Origin: Parasponia andersonii
Lineage: Eukaryota > Streptophyta > Magnoliopsida > Rosales > Cannabaceae
DNA: 64,000 bases
Direction: 5' to 3'
Assembly: GCA_002914805.1 (NCBI GenBank)
Contig: JXTB01000326.1
Location: 376,892-440,891 of the forward strand
Shown: positions 32,101 through 44,741 of the stretch, in pieces
Layout: each line of letters opens with the position of its first letter
Numbering within the stretch: position 1 is the first letter of the stretch
Program-made: the position numbers and the translations under genes
The notes under the pieces: generated by a model
Told to the model about the DNA's origin: nothing
Database searches by the model: none
Seen by the model: only the letters and a program-made list of their open reading frames with translations

Positions 32101-35100
32101 ATGTATTGAACCTCAAATGAAATCTAAATGGTTGTGATGATAAATCTTTTTGCGAGTCATCTCTAAAAAGGAGTGTTAATAATACACACGATTTAATTTA
32201 ATCTGTCTTAATTTTCGCTAATAGAGTGTTCAAAATACACATGATCTAATTCAATCTGTATGAACTAATTTAATACAATTCGTAAAGTGTGAATATTTGA
32301 ATTTCTACAGATAAATTCGCACTTCTCCAGGTAATAACTCTATGAAAATAGAGCTATTTGGCATAATTTTAGTCTTAGAATAGTTGTTTTGAAGAAAAAA
32401 ATTATTTAGTCTAGGTATTTTTCTTGGCTTTATTGTAGCCTTTTTTATTTTTAATGTTTAAGGTCTAACTTGGTTAACCTGTTTTATTTCTCTAAATTTC
32501 TATTAAAATTGCTAAACTCTGGGTTTGAGCGTTGTAGAATTCTAAATGGCAGCTCTTTAGAAGAAAAGCTGAACCTGAGCTAAAAGTTGGAATCAATTTT
32601 ACTGCAGTAGTGCCGGAGCATAACTGAGTAGCAAATTCTCTTTCCAGCTGATATTAAATGCTAACTAAAGAGAACTAATACTAAAGTGATCTTCACACCT
32701 TTATTTGGCTGACATGTATATTAGGGTACCTCAACTACACTAATATAGAAGGAAAATGAAGTACAGTAAGAAAAGGGAGTGGCAACTAAGCTGGGGGAAA
32801 TACGGAAAAAGCAAGGAAAAAAAAAGAAAAGAATAGAGAAGAAAAAGATGAAAAAGGAGAGGGTACTAGTAAAAGGGAGCACAAATAATCATCATCTAGC
32901 TAGATCTTTTCTTACTTATTTTAATCTCCTTTATATCTAATTTTCTTTTTCGTTTTATTGCATTTCTCTGTAATCAATGGATTATTATGATTTGCTGATT
33001 TTTGAACCCCAAACACGAGCTAAGTTTTTATTAACTAAGATTATGAATGAATCTACGATTGTAATGACTGATTAAATGTTGTTTTGATGTTTATAAAAAA
33101 TCTCTTTTGTTCATTCAAGTAAGCTTGATTGTTAATTTCTTTTATTGTTTGACTACCAATATATAGGATAAATAAATTATGACTAATTCTAGAAAAGTTA
33201 ATCTTAGTTGAATCTAGTTGGAATGATGCATGTTTCAAGTATCTCTTCAGTAGATTTTTGAATTTATGATGGTATAAGAATATATTATTACCGTGCATAA
33301 TCCATGAAATTGATGCTATAAATAGTGTTTTGAAAACTAGATCGACATATGAATATGTTAAATCAAGTTTGAAGAAATTTAAGTATAATAAATTTGGAAG
33401 ATTATCTGCATATTAAATTTTCGGTTAATAGTACTTTTTCCATAGTATTGCTGTAGCATTTATACCTAGAAGTACAACTGAAGAGGATTCAGTAATCCTA
33501 ACTTAATCTTACTTTTGATTTATAATCAACTGATTAGATCGTATTATTTTCTGTTTAGTATTTATGTTTCTGTCTGCATCCTTTACTATTTTATTACAAA
33601 TTTTTATTGTTCATTTCTTAAGTTTGATATTTAGCTTTTATAAATAACTTAGTAATTAATCTTTGTGGAGACAATACTCAACTCACTACTATATTACTTG
33701 TTTGGCACGTACAGTTAAGTAACAACTATAAATCTGTAATAGTGGGATTGAATATATTTTTCACAAAGTAACCAATCTAATCTATCCGCTCTTAAAGTAC
33801 ATATAATATATAATTTATATATTTTTTTTATAATTCACATATGTTTTTAAAATTTTATTAGTTGTAATTTAAGGTGTGAAATTTTATTATACATTCTACT
33901 ACTCATGATTAATATATTTTTTTGAAAGCAAATGTAGTCATGATTAATATTTTACTAAAATATAAATGATCAAATTCGTGTTAAAAATAAATAATTCAAA
34001 ACAAAAAGACAACCTAAAGCATAATTATAACTTATAAGGGTTTATTAATCTAGGCATAAATAACCGTTACAATCCACGTACATAGAGATCGAATTGGATT
34101 AATTAAATGTGGATTAAATTAGATTAAATGTGATTTCTAAAATTCGCATTATATATCAAATATAAATACTAGAAAATACGCGAATAGAGTGGATAAACAC
34201 CACTGCCCTCCATTTAACGAATAATTCTACCAACCAGACCCAATGCTATTGATATGTTCATTGAAAATGTAACTTTTGTGAATGACCTGTAATCCAACAC
34301 TTTTTTTTTTTTTTTTTTTTGCAATATCTAGTTTGTGAAGCCGAGGAATCGTACTTTTTAAAACTTCTTATTATGCTTACATTTTGCTTTTTGATTTTCA
34401 TATATATATATTTTTTTTAAAGAGGCCACGTAAATTGACATGGAAACTTGCGATAGAATTTAACAAATCTTTATAAAAACCATTTCACTTATTAATTTCC
34501 TAATAATTAACATCGTGTTCAGCACGTTTCAGAAGTGAATGGTGTAAACAGGGCTCGCCAAACCTAAGACATAAAAACTAATTTACATACTACTCACACA
34601 TACAACCTACAATTACATAGTAAATTTAACCGGATAAGAAATAATTGTAAAAATAAATATTTGACTAAAATAATCTTGTCAACAATACAAAAACAGTATA
34701 GGAACATGTTCGCAAGTATTGATATATGTATAGTACCATTATCCAGTAATTTTTTTAATTTATCTATATATATATTTTTAATTATTAGATTATTATCTAA
34801 TAATTACCATAATCTGAGTAATTGAAAAAAGTAATAATAATAAGTACATGTTATTAATATTTTTTTTTTCTATATGGATAGGTAAAAAAAATTACTTATT
34901 AAATTGGTGCATGTATCATGTATGTAAAACACTCGGATACCTTTTAAATTACATATATATATATATATATATATTCATTTTAAACCGATTACACAAAATC
35001 CTACCCCAAAAAGAATATAATCTATATCAAAAATAATATTCTCTCTATCTTTAACACCAAACCAAATCTCATATTTATTAACTTACTCTCTTTATGTCTT

Positions 35101-37908
35101 TTATTTAAACAATTCCTTCGCTAGGATATTTATATAAGACATAGTAATTTAATATTATTTACGAAATTATAAAAATGATAATATAATATAAATTACAAAA
35201 TTATAAATTAATTTAATTAGCTAAAATTGTCTTATTTACTACACTTGACCACATAATACTTAAGATATATACCGTTTTTTTTAATCTTTTTTCCGTGAAG
35301 TGTGAAAAGACATGTACGTACACTTCTACGAGCATATTTTAATTTACTCACAATACATACCTGCACTGTTTATTATCCGCTGTTTAATATATTTCTCCGA
35401 TTAAAAATCAAGTTTCCGTACCAATTAGTTTTGACCTTTTGAAGGATTGACATTTGTCAAAAAGGGATTGTTCAGATTCAAGAACATCATATAATATTTG
35501 ACAGCATGCACTAATCCAACCTGTATTTTCAGAGGCCCCAAAAACGAAAAAGGTTCCAAAATTGAAGAAAAGTGCTGAACATATTGCCAAGTTATTGTGA
35601 TAAAATTCCTTAAATGTTGCCATGTTCTAGGCAGTCGATAATACGTGGAGTTAAAGTTCATATATACACATATAAAAATATTAATAAATAATGTAATGTT
35701 ATATTAAGTTATTATTTTTCTAAATTAGTGTAGCATTATTCGAAAATATGAAATATTATTGAAATACTTGCTAATGTCATTTTTATAGATATTTGAGATA
35801 TAATAGGCTAAAAGTAGATTTTGTAATCATTATATTCCATTACGGACACTCTATACGAATCATACATAATACGCCCTCCCTCCCTCTTTTCCCATCCCAC
35901 GTTGCCCATGCATCTGGTCCCCACCAAAAACTTGGCCTACCCCGATAATGTAAAGTAATGAAAATTAAAACCATATTTTTCTTCGGTATATATATAATAT
36001 TGCATGAAATATTTCTTTGGTATTAGTACCATCTATATGAACAAGAAATGAATGATATTGGAAATGTATTGAGAAATGCTAGAGATAGGCGTGTCCAATT
36101 AGAGCCCTCTATTTGTGATGATCCTATTGAGTTGCTAAGCAAAGTTATTTAAAAAAAGAATACTAACTATATTCTATTTTATTTTTTTTAATCTCATTAT
36201 TTGACACATATATTTTATTGTGATTTTGCGCAAAATTTACATTAGAGAATAAAAGAAACTAATAAAGAGAATGTATTTATGCTCCACTCTTTGAAATTAT
36301 GTCACTAATGGTTATTGCAGAAATGGGCAGCAAATTGTTTTTATCCCTTTTCTCTTGTTTGGAGTTTTCTGCTAAATAATGAATCAATGATTGCTTAATT
36401 ACATCAAGTATGTATATATTTTGTCTCAAATTCAATAGGTTATTTAATCTAACTATTTACGAGTTTATATTGGAGACTAACAAAGTTTTTTTTTTTTTTT
36501 GTTTTTTGTTTTTTTTGAATTAGGAAAGTGAACAAAGTTACAAAGTTAGACGTCTCTCTCTTATTGTTTTAATTTATTTATTTATGTTGAAAGAGAAATG
36601 AGATGTCTCTTTTAGAGCTTTATTGGAAAAGGGTTTTATAAAGTAAGAACTTAAAAAAAACAATGATAAAGAGAATTTCACTTTTTGTTAATTATTAGCC
36701 TTGAATATATTCATAGTTAGTTAGTAGTCACATAAAACTATGTCGGGCATTTAGATTTTTGAACAACCTGTATTAACAAAAATTGTCCTGTAAAGCAAAG
36801 CACAAAACTTTTTTACCTTTCCTAACTGAGAGTAAAAATAACGAAGGGATCTTTTAAAAAAAAAATGTGACGGTTCATAAATGAATAAGAAAAATAAGAA
36901 CTTACATAGGTTCATTAATTTATCTTTGCTAAGTAGAAAAATCAACAAATGAGGTCTTTTTTATTTTAAATTGAACTAACTACTTTTAAGTACCCGTTTC
37001 TAATTTCTAAATATATATACTTTAAATTTAGGAACAAAGTTCATATTATAAGTCGATCATCTATTAAAGTGTGTCTTACGGTGAAACTCAAGTGAGTCTT
37101 ACCTAATAAAATACCAAGATTGATTAACTAGCAAATAAGAGGAAACTTATGTAAGCGTTTCCAAAGAGTCAAAGACCACACCTAGTAAGTAGCAACCAGA
37201 GCTGTGTCAATTCAAATGTCAGAGCAAAAGAAAGAAAAAAGCTAAGCAGGCTTTGCAATTGCAGCTCTGAGATAATAGGATGCAAACTTATGGGATTGGC
37301 AGTGATTAGACTAATACATGCACATGCTGCAAACTCCTCGATTCACTAACATTAATCAACTCTTATTTCCCTTTCAAAGCCCCTGAATTGCTCACATCAG
37401 GTGCCTCTATTTAATCAGCTCCGGAAAACGATCCCTCCTGTCCTTTTGCTACTCCTTATTTCATCCTAATTGTTACTTGAACTTATCAGAACAATGTTGA
37501 GTTATGCGCAAAAAATAATGCTAAAAATTCCAAAAATTGTACTAAACTTTTAATACTAATATGTGTTACACGTGAATTATCACCATTCAATTAATAAATA
37601 TAATTAATTTATTTGTGATAAGATCTAATACACCAATTGAATAATAATAACTCATATACCACTTGTTTTACTATTAAAATTTTGATAGCAATCTTGATAT
37701 GGCCTTGAAAATTGCTTGAGCTTAATCATCTCAAATCTTGTTAGCTTGCTTCTTTTGCTGCAAGCCCATCATTAGAAATGTGGAATACTAGCTACAAACG
37801 TGTCACGGTCATGTCAAGATTGTTAATTGGCGTAGATTTCATTATAAGACCTTATGCTTCAATTGTCTTGCGACAAACTTGACTTTCATTAGCAAAGCTC
37901 ATTGGAAG

Positions 37909-37965
<57 letters not shown>
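29165..37965. other. Long gene-free intergenic region
   Basis: About 8.8 kb upstream of REF6 with no exon-like ORF, protein similarity, tRNA or rRNA signal that I can support. It should include the REF6 promoter and 5' UTR next to 29164. The rest is AT-rich with many homopolymer and short TA tracts. 37200-37500 is more balanced in composition but shows no reading frame. A few GTGTTCAAAATACACATGAT-like words (32150-32290, 34040-34200) look like remnants of hAT-type MITEs. Confidence 0.5.
37911..37965. repeat. (TA)n microsatellite beside MITE copy A
   Basis: About 27 uninterrupted AT dinucleotides running directly into the end of MITE copy A. Confidence 0.97.
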
Positions 37966-37968
<3 letters not shown>

Positions 37969-38206
37969 CACCAATCCAGTAGGTATTTTTTTTTTTTTTT
38001 TACCTATGCATAGGTATCAATTTGGCCAATGAAAATTTAGCATGCATATTTTTTTATTATAAAAAGTAAGAGAGAACAGTAATGATACACGTCTTTTCAT
38101 ACTCTTTATTATAACCATTAGATTACTATTAGATGATGATCCAACGGCTAAAAAATAAATACTTACTCATAGGTAAAGAAAAAAAATACCTATTAGATTG
38201 GCAACC
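37966..38206 (+). mobile_element. Microsatellite-embedded MITE, copy A
   Basis: 241 bp element. The left end reads CACCAATCCAGTAGGTATTT and the right end AAATACCTATTAGATTGGCA, which are imperfect inverted repeats of ~26 bp. It carries the internal words ACCTATGCATAGGTATCAAT, AAAATTTAGCATGCA, TTATAAAAAGTAAGAGA and GATGATCCAACGG. It is flanked on both sides by (TA)n and has no ORF. Confidence 0.85.
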
Positions 38207-38222
38207 ATATATATATATATAT

Positions 38223-38460
38223 GAACACCAATCCAGTAGGTATTTTTTTTTTTTTACCTATACATAGGTATCAATTTGGCATATAAAAATTTAGCATGCA
38301 CATTTTTTTATTATAAAAAGTAAGAGAAAAAAAAAACATTAATGATGCATGTCTTTTCATGCACTTCATTATAGCCATTAGATCACCGTCTAATGGTGAT
38401 CCAAGAAAAAATACCTTCTCACAAGTAAAGAAAAAAAAATACCCATTAGATTGGCAACCT
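38223..38460 (+). mobile_element. Microsatellite-embedded MITE, copy B
   Basis: 238 bp; same orientation as copy A and separated from it by only a short (TA)n. It has the same ends and internal words with scattered mismatches, and (TA)n follows on the right. Confidence 0.85.
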
Positions 38461-38843
38461 ATATATATATATATAATTTTTTTTGGGCTTTTCAAAATTT
38501 TTAAAGGAGCAAGCCGGTGTTAATTTCACACCCAGATGGTGGAAAGGGGAATGGTACTGGTACCAACTCGGCCCCGAGGAAATTTTCATCGTTCCTTGAT
38601 AAGAAGTATGGTTTGGTTGGTCCCCTTCACCCTTCCTTTCCAAATCTCATTTAGTTTCCCTTGCAAAAGGGGAAGTGGTGGACCAGTTTACAGCCAACTT
38701 GACCATGTGAAATGCCAACTAAATCAAATCATTCATCCCAACAACTTCCATGGTTTTCAGTCTGAATATGGAGTAATGCTAAGGGCCTAAGAGTTCTATT
38801 AAGTAATACAAGTAACATTGTGATACCAGGGATGCAACTATAT

Positions 38844-41800
38844 TTAGATGGAGAAATCACTTTCCCTAGTGTTTATGGAGCTTGCTTCTGAAAGCACAAG
38901 GGTGACTGGGCAATGATCACTTCCGTAGAAACCTACAAGATAAGAACATCAACTTCAGTCACATATTAGCAGAAGAAACATAACAAGATTTTGAAATGTC
39001 ATAAGCATGCAATACTTTTTTGTTTTTGTTTTGTTTTGTTTTTTTTTTTCCCTTTCGGTAATATACATCAACTTTTGCACCTTTATTAAGAGTTTAGAAC
39101 ATATCAGAAGATGGAGTTTCATTCAATATACATATCAGAAGATGGAGTTTCATTCAATATTTCTCAGTAAATAAACTAACCAAAAATAATTTACCAATAT
39201 CCTTTTCTTTAACAAGACGAAAACCAAAAACCAAAAACCAAAAACCAAAAAAAAAAAAAACCAGAACTGGAGACATCCATAAGAACAATGGTTGAGCAAT
39301 TGGATGTTGGTGAGCCATTTGAAGATAGAAAAATGATCCAGCACTGCAAATATCTCTACCAATTCTAGGACTCTAAACCTGGGGTCCTAGTTTCAAGTAT
39401 TACTCAAGAGAGCATGGAGAAAGCATGATACCTTTTAATTCGATCCCTTTTCCATGCATATCGCATACAAGAATCCTATCTTTGAGCTTCTCTGAGACAA
39501 TGAAGTAGTCTATTCTCATCCTTTTGCCTCGATACCTGCAAGAAACTCATTATATGGATTGCCTGGTGGTATACCAACCTAATTATTCAAGCAATCATGA
39601 TGTTCTACATATTTGAGGGGAATGGCACAAATTTTGATCAGCTCAAAAGCTGGAATGGATATAAGATTCTTACTTTCCAATAGGGTGTCCAGACCATGAA
39701 AATCCTTGTTCCATGTCTTTCTCTTTATGTAGCAATCTATATGCGTCTATTAGCTTCCCCCTGAAGCATAATCCACAAAGAAAGTCATCATGCTGTTAAA
39801 ACATCATAATATTGTATAAAGACAATCTAATGCTAAATCTCTCCTACCTACCCCTATCTTCCTGTATGAACAAAAGTTCCATTTTCCATCAGCTATAAGG
39901 TGTGAGGACAAGGAGCAATTAATTAAAACAGGAAATTTGGAAACCAGCCTTTTTCTTTCCCATGGAAGGAAAAAGGAAAAATGAAGGAAGACAGAGGGGA
40001 GAGTTCAGCTGAAGACATTTGTGTGCTTGGTAGTCTAGTAGTGACCTTTCTAACCGACCTCAGTCAAATGGAAAATACCATTAATTTACTGCTAATAGTT
40101 TCACCATCATAAGTGTCAATAAATTATAAATAAAAGAAATATAACATACTCTTTCAATATGTTAGCAAAGCGCTTTCTCTCAGCCAAGGTAAATCCAGGC
40201 TGTCCACAGTCCTATTAAGAAATCAAACCATCACTTTAGTAAGTGTTTCAACTAGACTATGCTCCAAACCAAAGGAAATGTGTAAACACTCAAAACAAGT
40301 GATCCCTACTCATTGCAGTAGCTCATTCTCAGTGTGTCACAATTTAACCTATTTTGGTCTAACATGAAAATAAAATCAGTCTTCCTTTTTTTTTTTTTTT
40401 TTCTGGTAATTGAAAATAAAGTACGGTTATCTACTAAGCAATATGCATAAGGCAATACAAAACCATATTTGTGTTCTAACAAAGCTTCAACGTCAGATAT
40501 GTTACCTCTTTATTTGGAGGAACATAACCATTAAGCTTAGCGGCACTGAAAAATTCTGGATGGCTCACATCAATCTCTTCATGGCTGCATGCAATTTATA
40601 CTCAAATTAAAGAATAGAAGGATGGTTTATGACAACAAAAGAGCAAATTAGAAGGATGGTTTTATGAAAACTCAAGAGCAAATCAAAGTTGGTCATGGTC
40701 AGCAAAATTCGAGAAAGACTCGAAAAATTATCATGCCTGCTACCGTATGAGCGATATTGTTATTTTCAAGTCAACATGTTTTTCCTTGTTAGATCTTTTC
40801 TTCCCCTTCTCAAATTGGTCACTTTGTATTCCCTTTCCTTTTTTTTATAGTTTACATTTTGGCCAGACTCTTTTGTGCAAAATGGGTATTATAGACACCA
40901 AGCTGCAAGGGATCCATCTTACCATCTAGAAGTGCTTAAACAATAGATCAGCATCTGCATGCATATGTGCGTATATACATTGATCGGATTTCTTTTCAGA
41001 CATGAAACAAACAGAAATTTGTCCCCTGCTCTCAAAAAAACAAAACGAAACCACAAAGGAGGTAAAGAAAGAAGAAGAAAGAAATAAAACACTGACCTAA
41101 CATTAAGATCACCACACCATATGAGAGGCTTATCTGAACACTGCAAAACAAACTCCAGTATCCTTTTATCCCATGTTCTTCTCCTTGGAAATGAGTTCTC
41201 CTCCTCTTTCCAACCATTGTTTGGTGCATATGTATTCAAGATTCTGAATGTCTCAAATTCAGCCAAAATAACCCGGCCATCTGGTTCGTGCTTTGAAGCT
41301 AACAAAAATGACAACAGAATAAATTCACTGCTGTTCCATGTACGTATAAATATTAGAGACCAGTATTAAGGGAATAATTTGCAATGTGAAAAATAAGGCA
41401 ACTTACTGCAAGCTGACTTTAATGGGATAATGCTTCCTAAGATATGACTTTTATCATAACGTGAAGTATTAAGATTTGTGCTCATACCCTTTTTGTCTAG
41501 ATTGAAAAAAACTGCTTTTGGTTGGAAGCATTTCTTTATAATTAATGCAGTCCCTGCATACTTTGAATCTGCAAGAGACCACCAAACACGATAATTACTA
41601 AAAGGTGGGGAGGACAAGGCACGCATCATTATCTGCAAGATCAAGAAAAAGAAAACTTATATTAGTAATACATAACAATTCGATTATACAATTTTACATT
41701 CAACAAGGAGATCCATTAAAGAAAAAGGGTAAGTGGAAAAGGTGTTACCTGCTTTTCTTCACGTGCTGAGCCAGTATCATCTTTCAACTCTCCTGGGTTT

Positions 41801-42773
41801 TTAGGTGCACCCTTTGAGCCAGCAGCAGGTATCCTCACTTCCTAACATTAGTTTGTGGTTCGAAGGTTCTTGTCAAAAATTTGTTACTTAGACTCAGTAC
41901 AAGCGTAACGAAAAAAGATTAAACAGAGACAGCACCACCATGAACTAAAATATTCAAGCCCACATGGATTACCTAATATATAATATATCATATATGTCAC
42001 CATAACATGCGCTCCCACACAGTTTTATTTTTTATTTTTTTTTTATGGACTCTTTGGCTCTTTCTAGGACGTATTTTACAACTTCTGCTAATCTCTCTCT
42101 CTCTTGATAATAAACTTCTGCTAATATAAAAAGTATCAGATGACATTCTACCATATGCAGTGATCATCAGAAAGAAATCAAAACAAACAAGATAAAATAA
42201 TCATACCTTTTGCTACCTTTTACTAAACATCAAACTGTAACTCCTTGTAGCTAATGTGAGCAAATGGCATCAATGTTGCTACAATATTTTAAGAATCCTT
42301 AAACCCCAGCCGCTAAAATTAAACCTCAAATTCAGAGAACCAAACACCCAGATCCCTATACACATACTCATCAATGATCAGAGACCCAAATAACAAAAAC
42401 CCATGTTCCAAAACACAAAAAAATCAAAATCCTTAAACCCATTTGCCATCACATGGATATTCATAAGTGTATACCAAATCCCAACATCCCCCCCCCCCCA
42501 AAAAAAAAGGTACTTCAAAATAGAGTGGACAGTACTCACCTGTATGGCAATGACATCAGGGTCAAAACCAGTGATGAAATTAGTAAACTCAGGCCAGTCG
42601 TTCTTGACCCGAAGAAGAAAACTATTGGCATTCCAAGTTAAGAACTTGAGAGGTTCTGTCTTCGTATTCTCACCTATTGTTTCTCCATTCTCACTGTTTT
42701 TCTTAGAGGCTGAAAGAGTGGGCTTCTTGGTCGATGACCCATCTTTCTCTACTGGTTGAAAGTACCGTTTCAT
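38844..42773 (-). CDS. APE1L: APE1-like AP endonuclease (exonuclease III family)
   Basis: Base-excision-repair endonuclease/3'-phosphodiesterase of the EEP (DNase I-like) fold, 391 residues. Exons in coding order: 42540-42773, 41749-41841, 41407-41632, 41097-41298, 40506-40584, 40150-40211, 39674-39760, 39432-39535, 38844-38932; phases agree throughout. Catalytic motifs are in family order: LKFLTWNANS, DVIAIQEVR (metal-binding Glu), ILNTYAPNNG (catalytic Tyr), LIWCGDLNV (Asp, Asn), GFSWSGHP, RIDYFIVS and YGSDHCPVTL (catalytic Asp-His). The N-terminal ~40 residues are Lys/Ser-rich and probably unstructured. It is divergent from the CbbY-like gene with a 2 kb shared upstream region. From memory, Arabidopsis At3g48425 is APE1L and sits in the same neighbourhood. 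No disruption was seen. Confidence 0.94.
39100..39160. repeat. Tandem duplication, period 31 bp
   Basis: CATATCAGAAGATGGAGTTT followed by CATTCAATA occurs at 39100 and again at 39131, essentially identical; APE1-like last intron. Confidence 0.92.
39222..39260. repeat. (CCAAAAA)n minisatellite
   Basis: Four to five ACCAAAAACC units followed by a poly-A run, in the last intron of the APE1-like gene. Confidence 0.9.
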
Positions 42774-44741
42774 CGTCTCCTGCGCTCTCTCAATTCTTAC
42801 TACAGTGTTTTTTTGATTAAGTGGAGAGTAGAGATCAGAGCCTGAGCTTTCTTCCCTCTGTGATTTCGTTACTGGACCCCATAATAAAATTTTTAAGGAA
42901 AAGGGATTTTAACCATTTTACCTATAAAAAAAAAATTACAAAAATACAGTTTTTCCCCTTTGCTTCTTCTTTTTTATTTTTGTACCTTTTTTTAAAAGAA
43001 AAATATCGTTTTTTAAATTTTTTAGAAAAATATCATTTTGAAAATAGTTACTAGTTAGCTATTTCTAAAACTGATTACAGATCATCCGTTATAAATACCT
43101 TTCATTACTGATTACCAAGGCTCGAAATCTAGTTACTATTTGAAAAATGATATGTTTCTAAAATTGGTTATCAGTGCTCGAAAATTAGTTAGTATTTGAA
43201 AAATGACACGTTTCTAAAATTTTTTCAAAAATAATATTTTCCTAAAAAATGCAGTGTCATATTTAGAAAAAACTAAGCCCACTATATTTTTCTAATTCTT
43301 TTCTAAAAAAGTTGTAGATGGCCTAATTTTTTCTTTTAATAATTTCACCAATTTTAGGTATATATTTCATATGTGACATAGTGCATACATATATATATAT
43401 ATATATATGGTTGCCAATCCAATAGGTATTTTTTTTCTTTACCTATGGGTAGATATTTTTTTTTAGCCGTTGGATCACCATGGTGATCCAATAGCTATAA
43501 TGAAGTGCATGAAAAGACGTGCATCATTAATGATCTTTCTCTCTCTTACTTTTTACAATAAAAAAATATACATGCTAAATTTTCATTAGCCAAATTGATA
43601 CCTATTTATAGGTAAAAAAAAAAAATACCCACTGAATTGGTACCCTATATATATATATATATTACATTGTAAAGCGTATGTTTATTTTTTTCCCAGAAAA
43701 GTCCTTGAGAGAATTATATTAAAATGCTAGCCAAACTTGCTACAAAAATAGTACAAGTTTCTAAATGAAATACAAATATCTTTCGATAAAAACCAATATC
43801 AATATGATAAAAACAGATAACGTGGGTTTTCATATTTTTAATTACAAGAAATATGATTATAAAATTCTACTTTTCATTTACAGGAAAAAAACTATTCTTG
43901 GACTAAACTCACTTGAGGTATCCATTAGTAAGCACTACAGTAGTCTCCTTTTTATTTATTGCGTTCATCAGTAAACACTATATTTTTCATAATATTTATC
44001 AATAAAGTCAACCTCTACACATCGTTCATCAACAAACTCTACTTTCTTCATAATATTCATTAGTAAACGCTAAAATAATATTTCTAGATCTGGCTCGTGA
44101 AAGTCACAAATTTAGAAAAAAATTAAAAAAGATACAAAAAAAAAACTCTAGAAATAGAAGAACTAAAATACAACAAAAAAAATACCACAAATATATAGAT
44201 CTGAATGTATACAAGAAACATGAAAAACAACCTAAAATAGATTTAGGTGGACATCAATCATCACAAAAAGAAAAGAATAAAAGAAAAACTAAAAACAAAA
44301 GAAAAACAGAAAAAAGAAAACCTATAAGGGGAGAGTGAGGGGCCCCTTCCTTGGTAAGGGACCCGATTTTAGAGAGAAGCTAGAGCCTTCCCTAATTTGA
44401 TTCTTTGAAGCTAGCGAAAGTTGAAAAACACCTCTCTCGTGCATGCTTGTTTTTAGATATACTTTTTATATATCATGTGTAAAATACATATGGTATAAAT
44501 TTCTCCCAAAATGGCTACGATTCTATTAAAAGTAAAAACGCGTATCTATGTAGATATGCTTGAAGAGAGGGGTATTTGTCTAGTTTTACCAACCCAATAC
44601 GCATCTAGCCCACTAGATATCACTCTGTGGCCCAAACAGGGGAGAGAGTGTGTGAACGTGGGAGGTTAGTGGATAAGTTGGGGTCCGACCGTTACAAAAT
44701 AAACACACCCAAGTTCGACAGTTGAGAGGAGAGAATTTGCA
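42774..44741. other. Divergent promoter region of APE1-like and CbbY-like genes
   Basis: Shared upstream region of two genes transcribed away from each other. It contains MITE copy C (43409-43645), a block of CATTAGTAAACACTA-like words (43920-44070) and an A-rich stretch. No ORF of note. Core promoter elements could not be assigned with confidence. Confidence 0.55.
43409..43645 (-). mobile_element. Microsatellite-embedded MITE, copy C
   Basis: 237 bp, inverted relative to copies A and B. It starts GGTTGCCAATCCAATAGGTA and ends CACTGAATTGGTACCC, with (TA)n of about 10 units on the left and 7 on the right. It lies between the APE1-like and CbbY-like genes. Confidence 0.85.

Noticed and set aside
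37410-37450. AGGAGGGATCG on the minus strand resembling part of miR390
   Set aside because: Only about ten bases match, with no star sequence or hairpin visible nearby.
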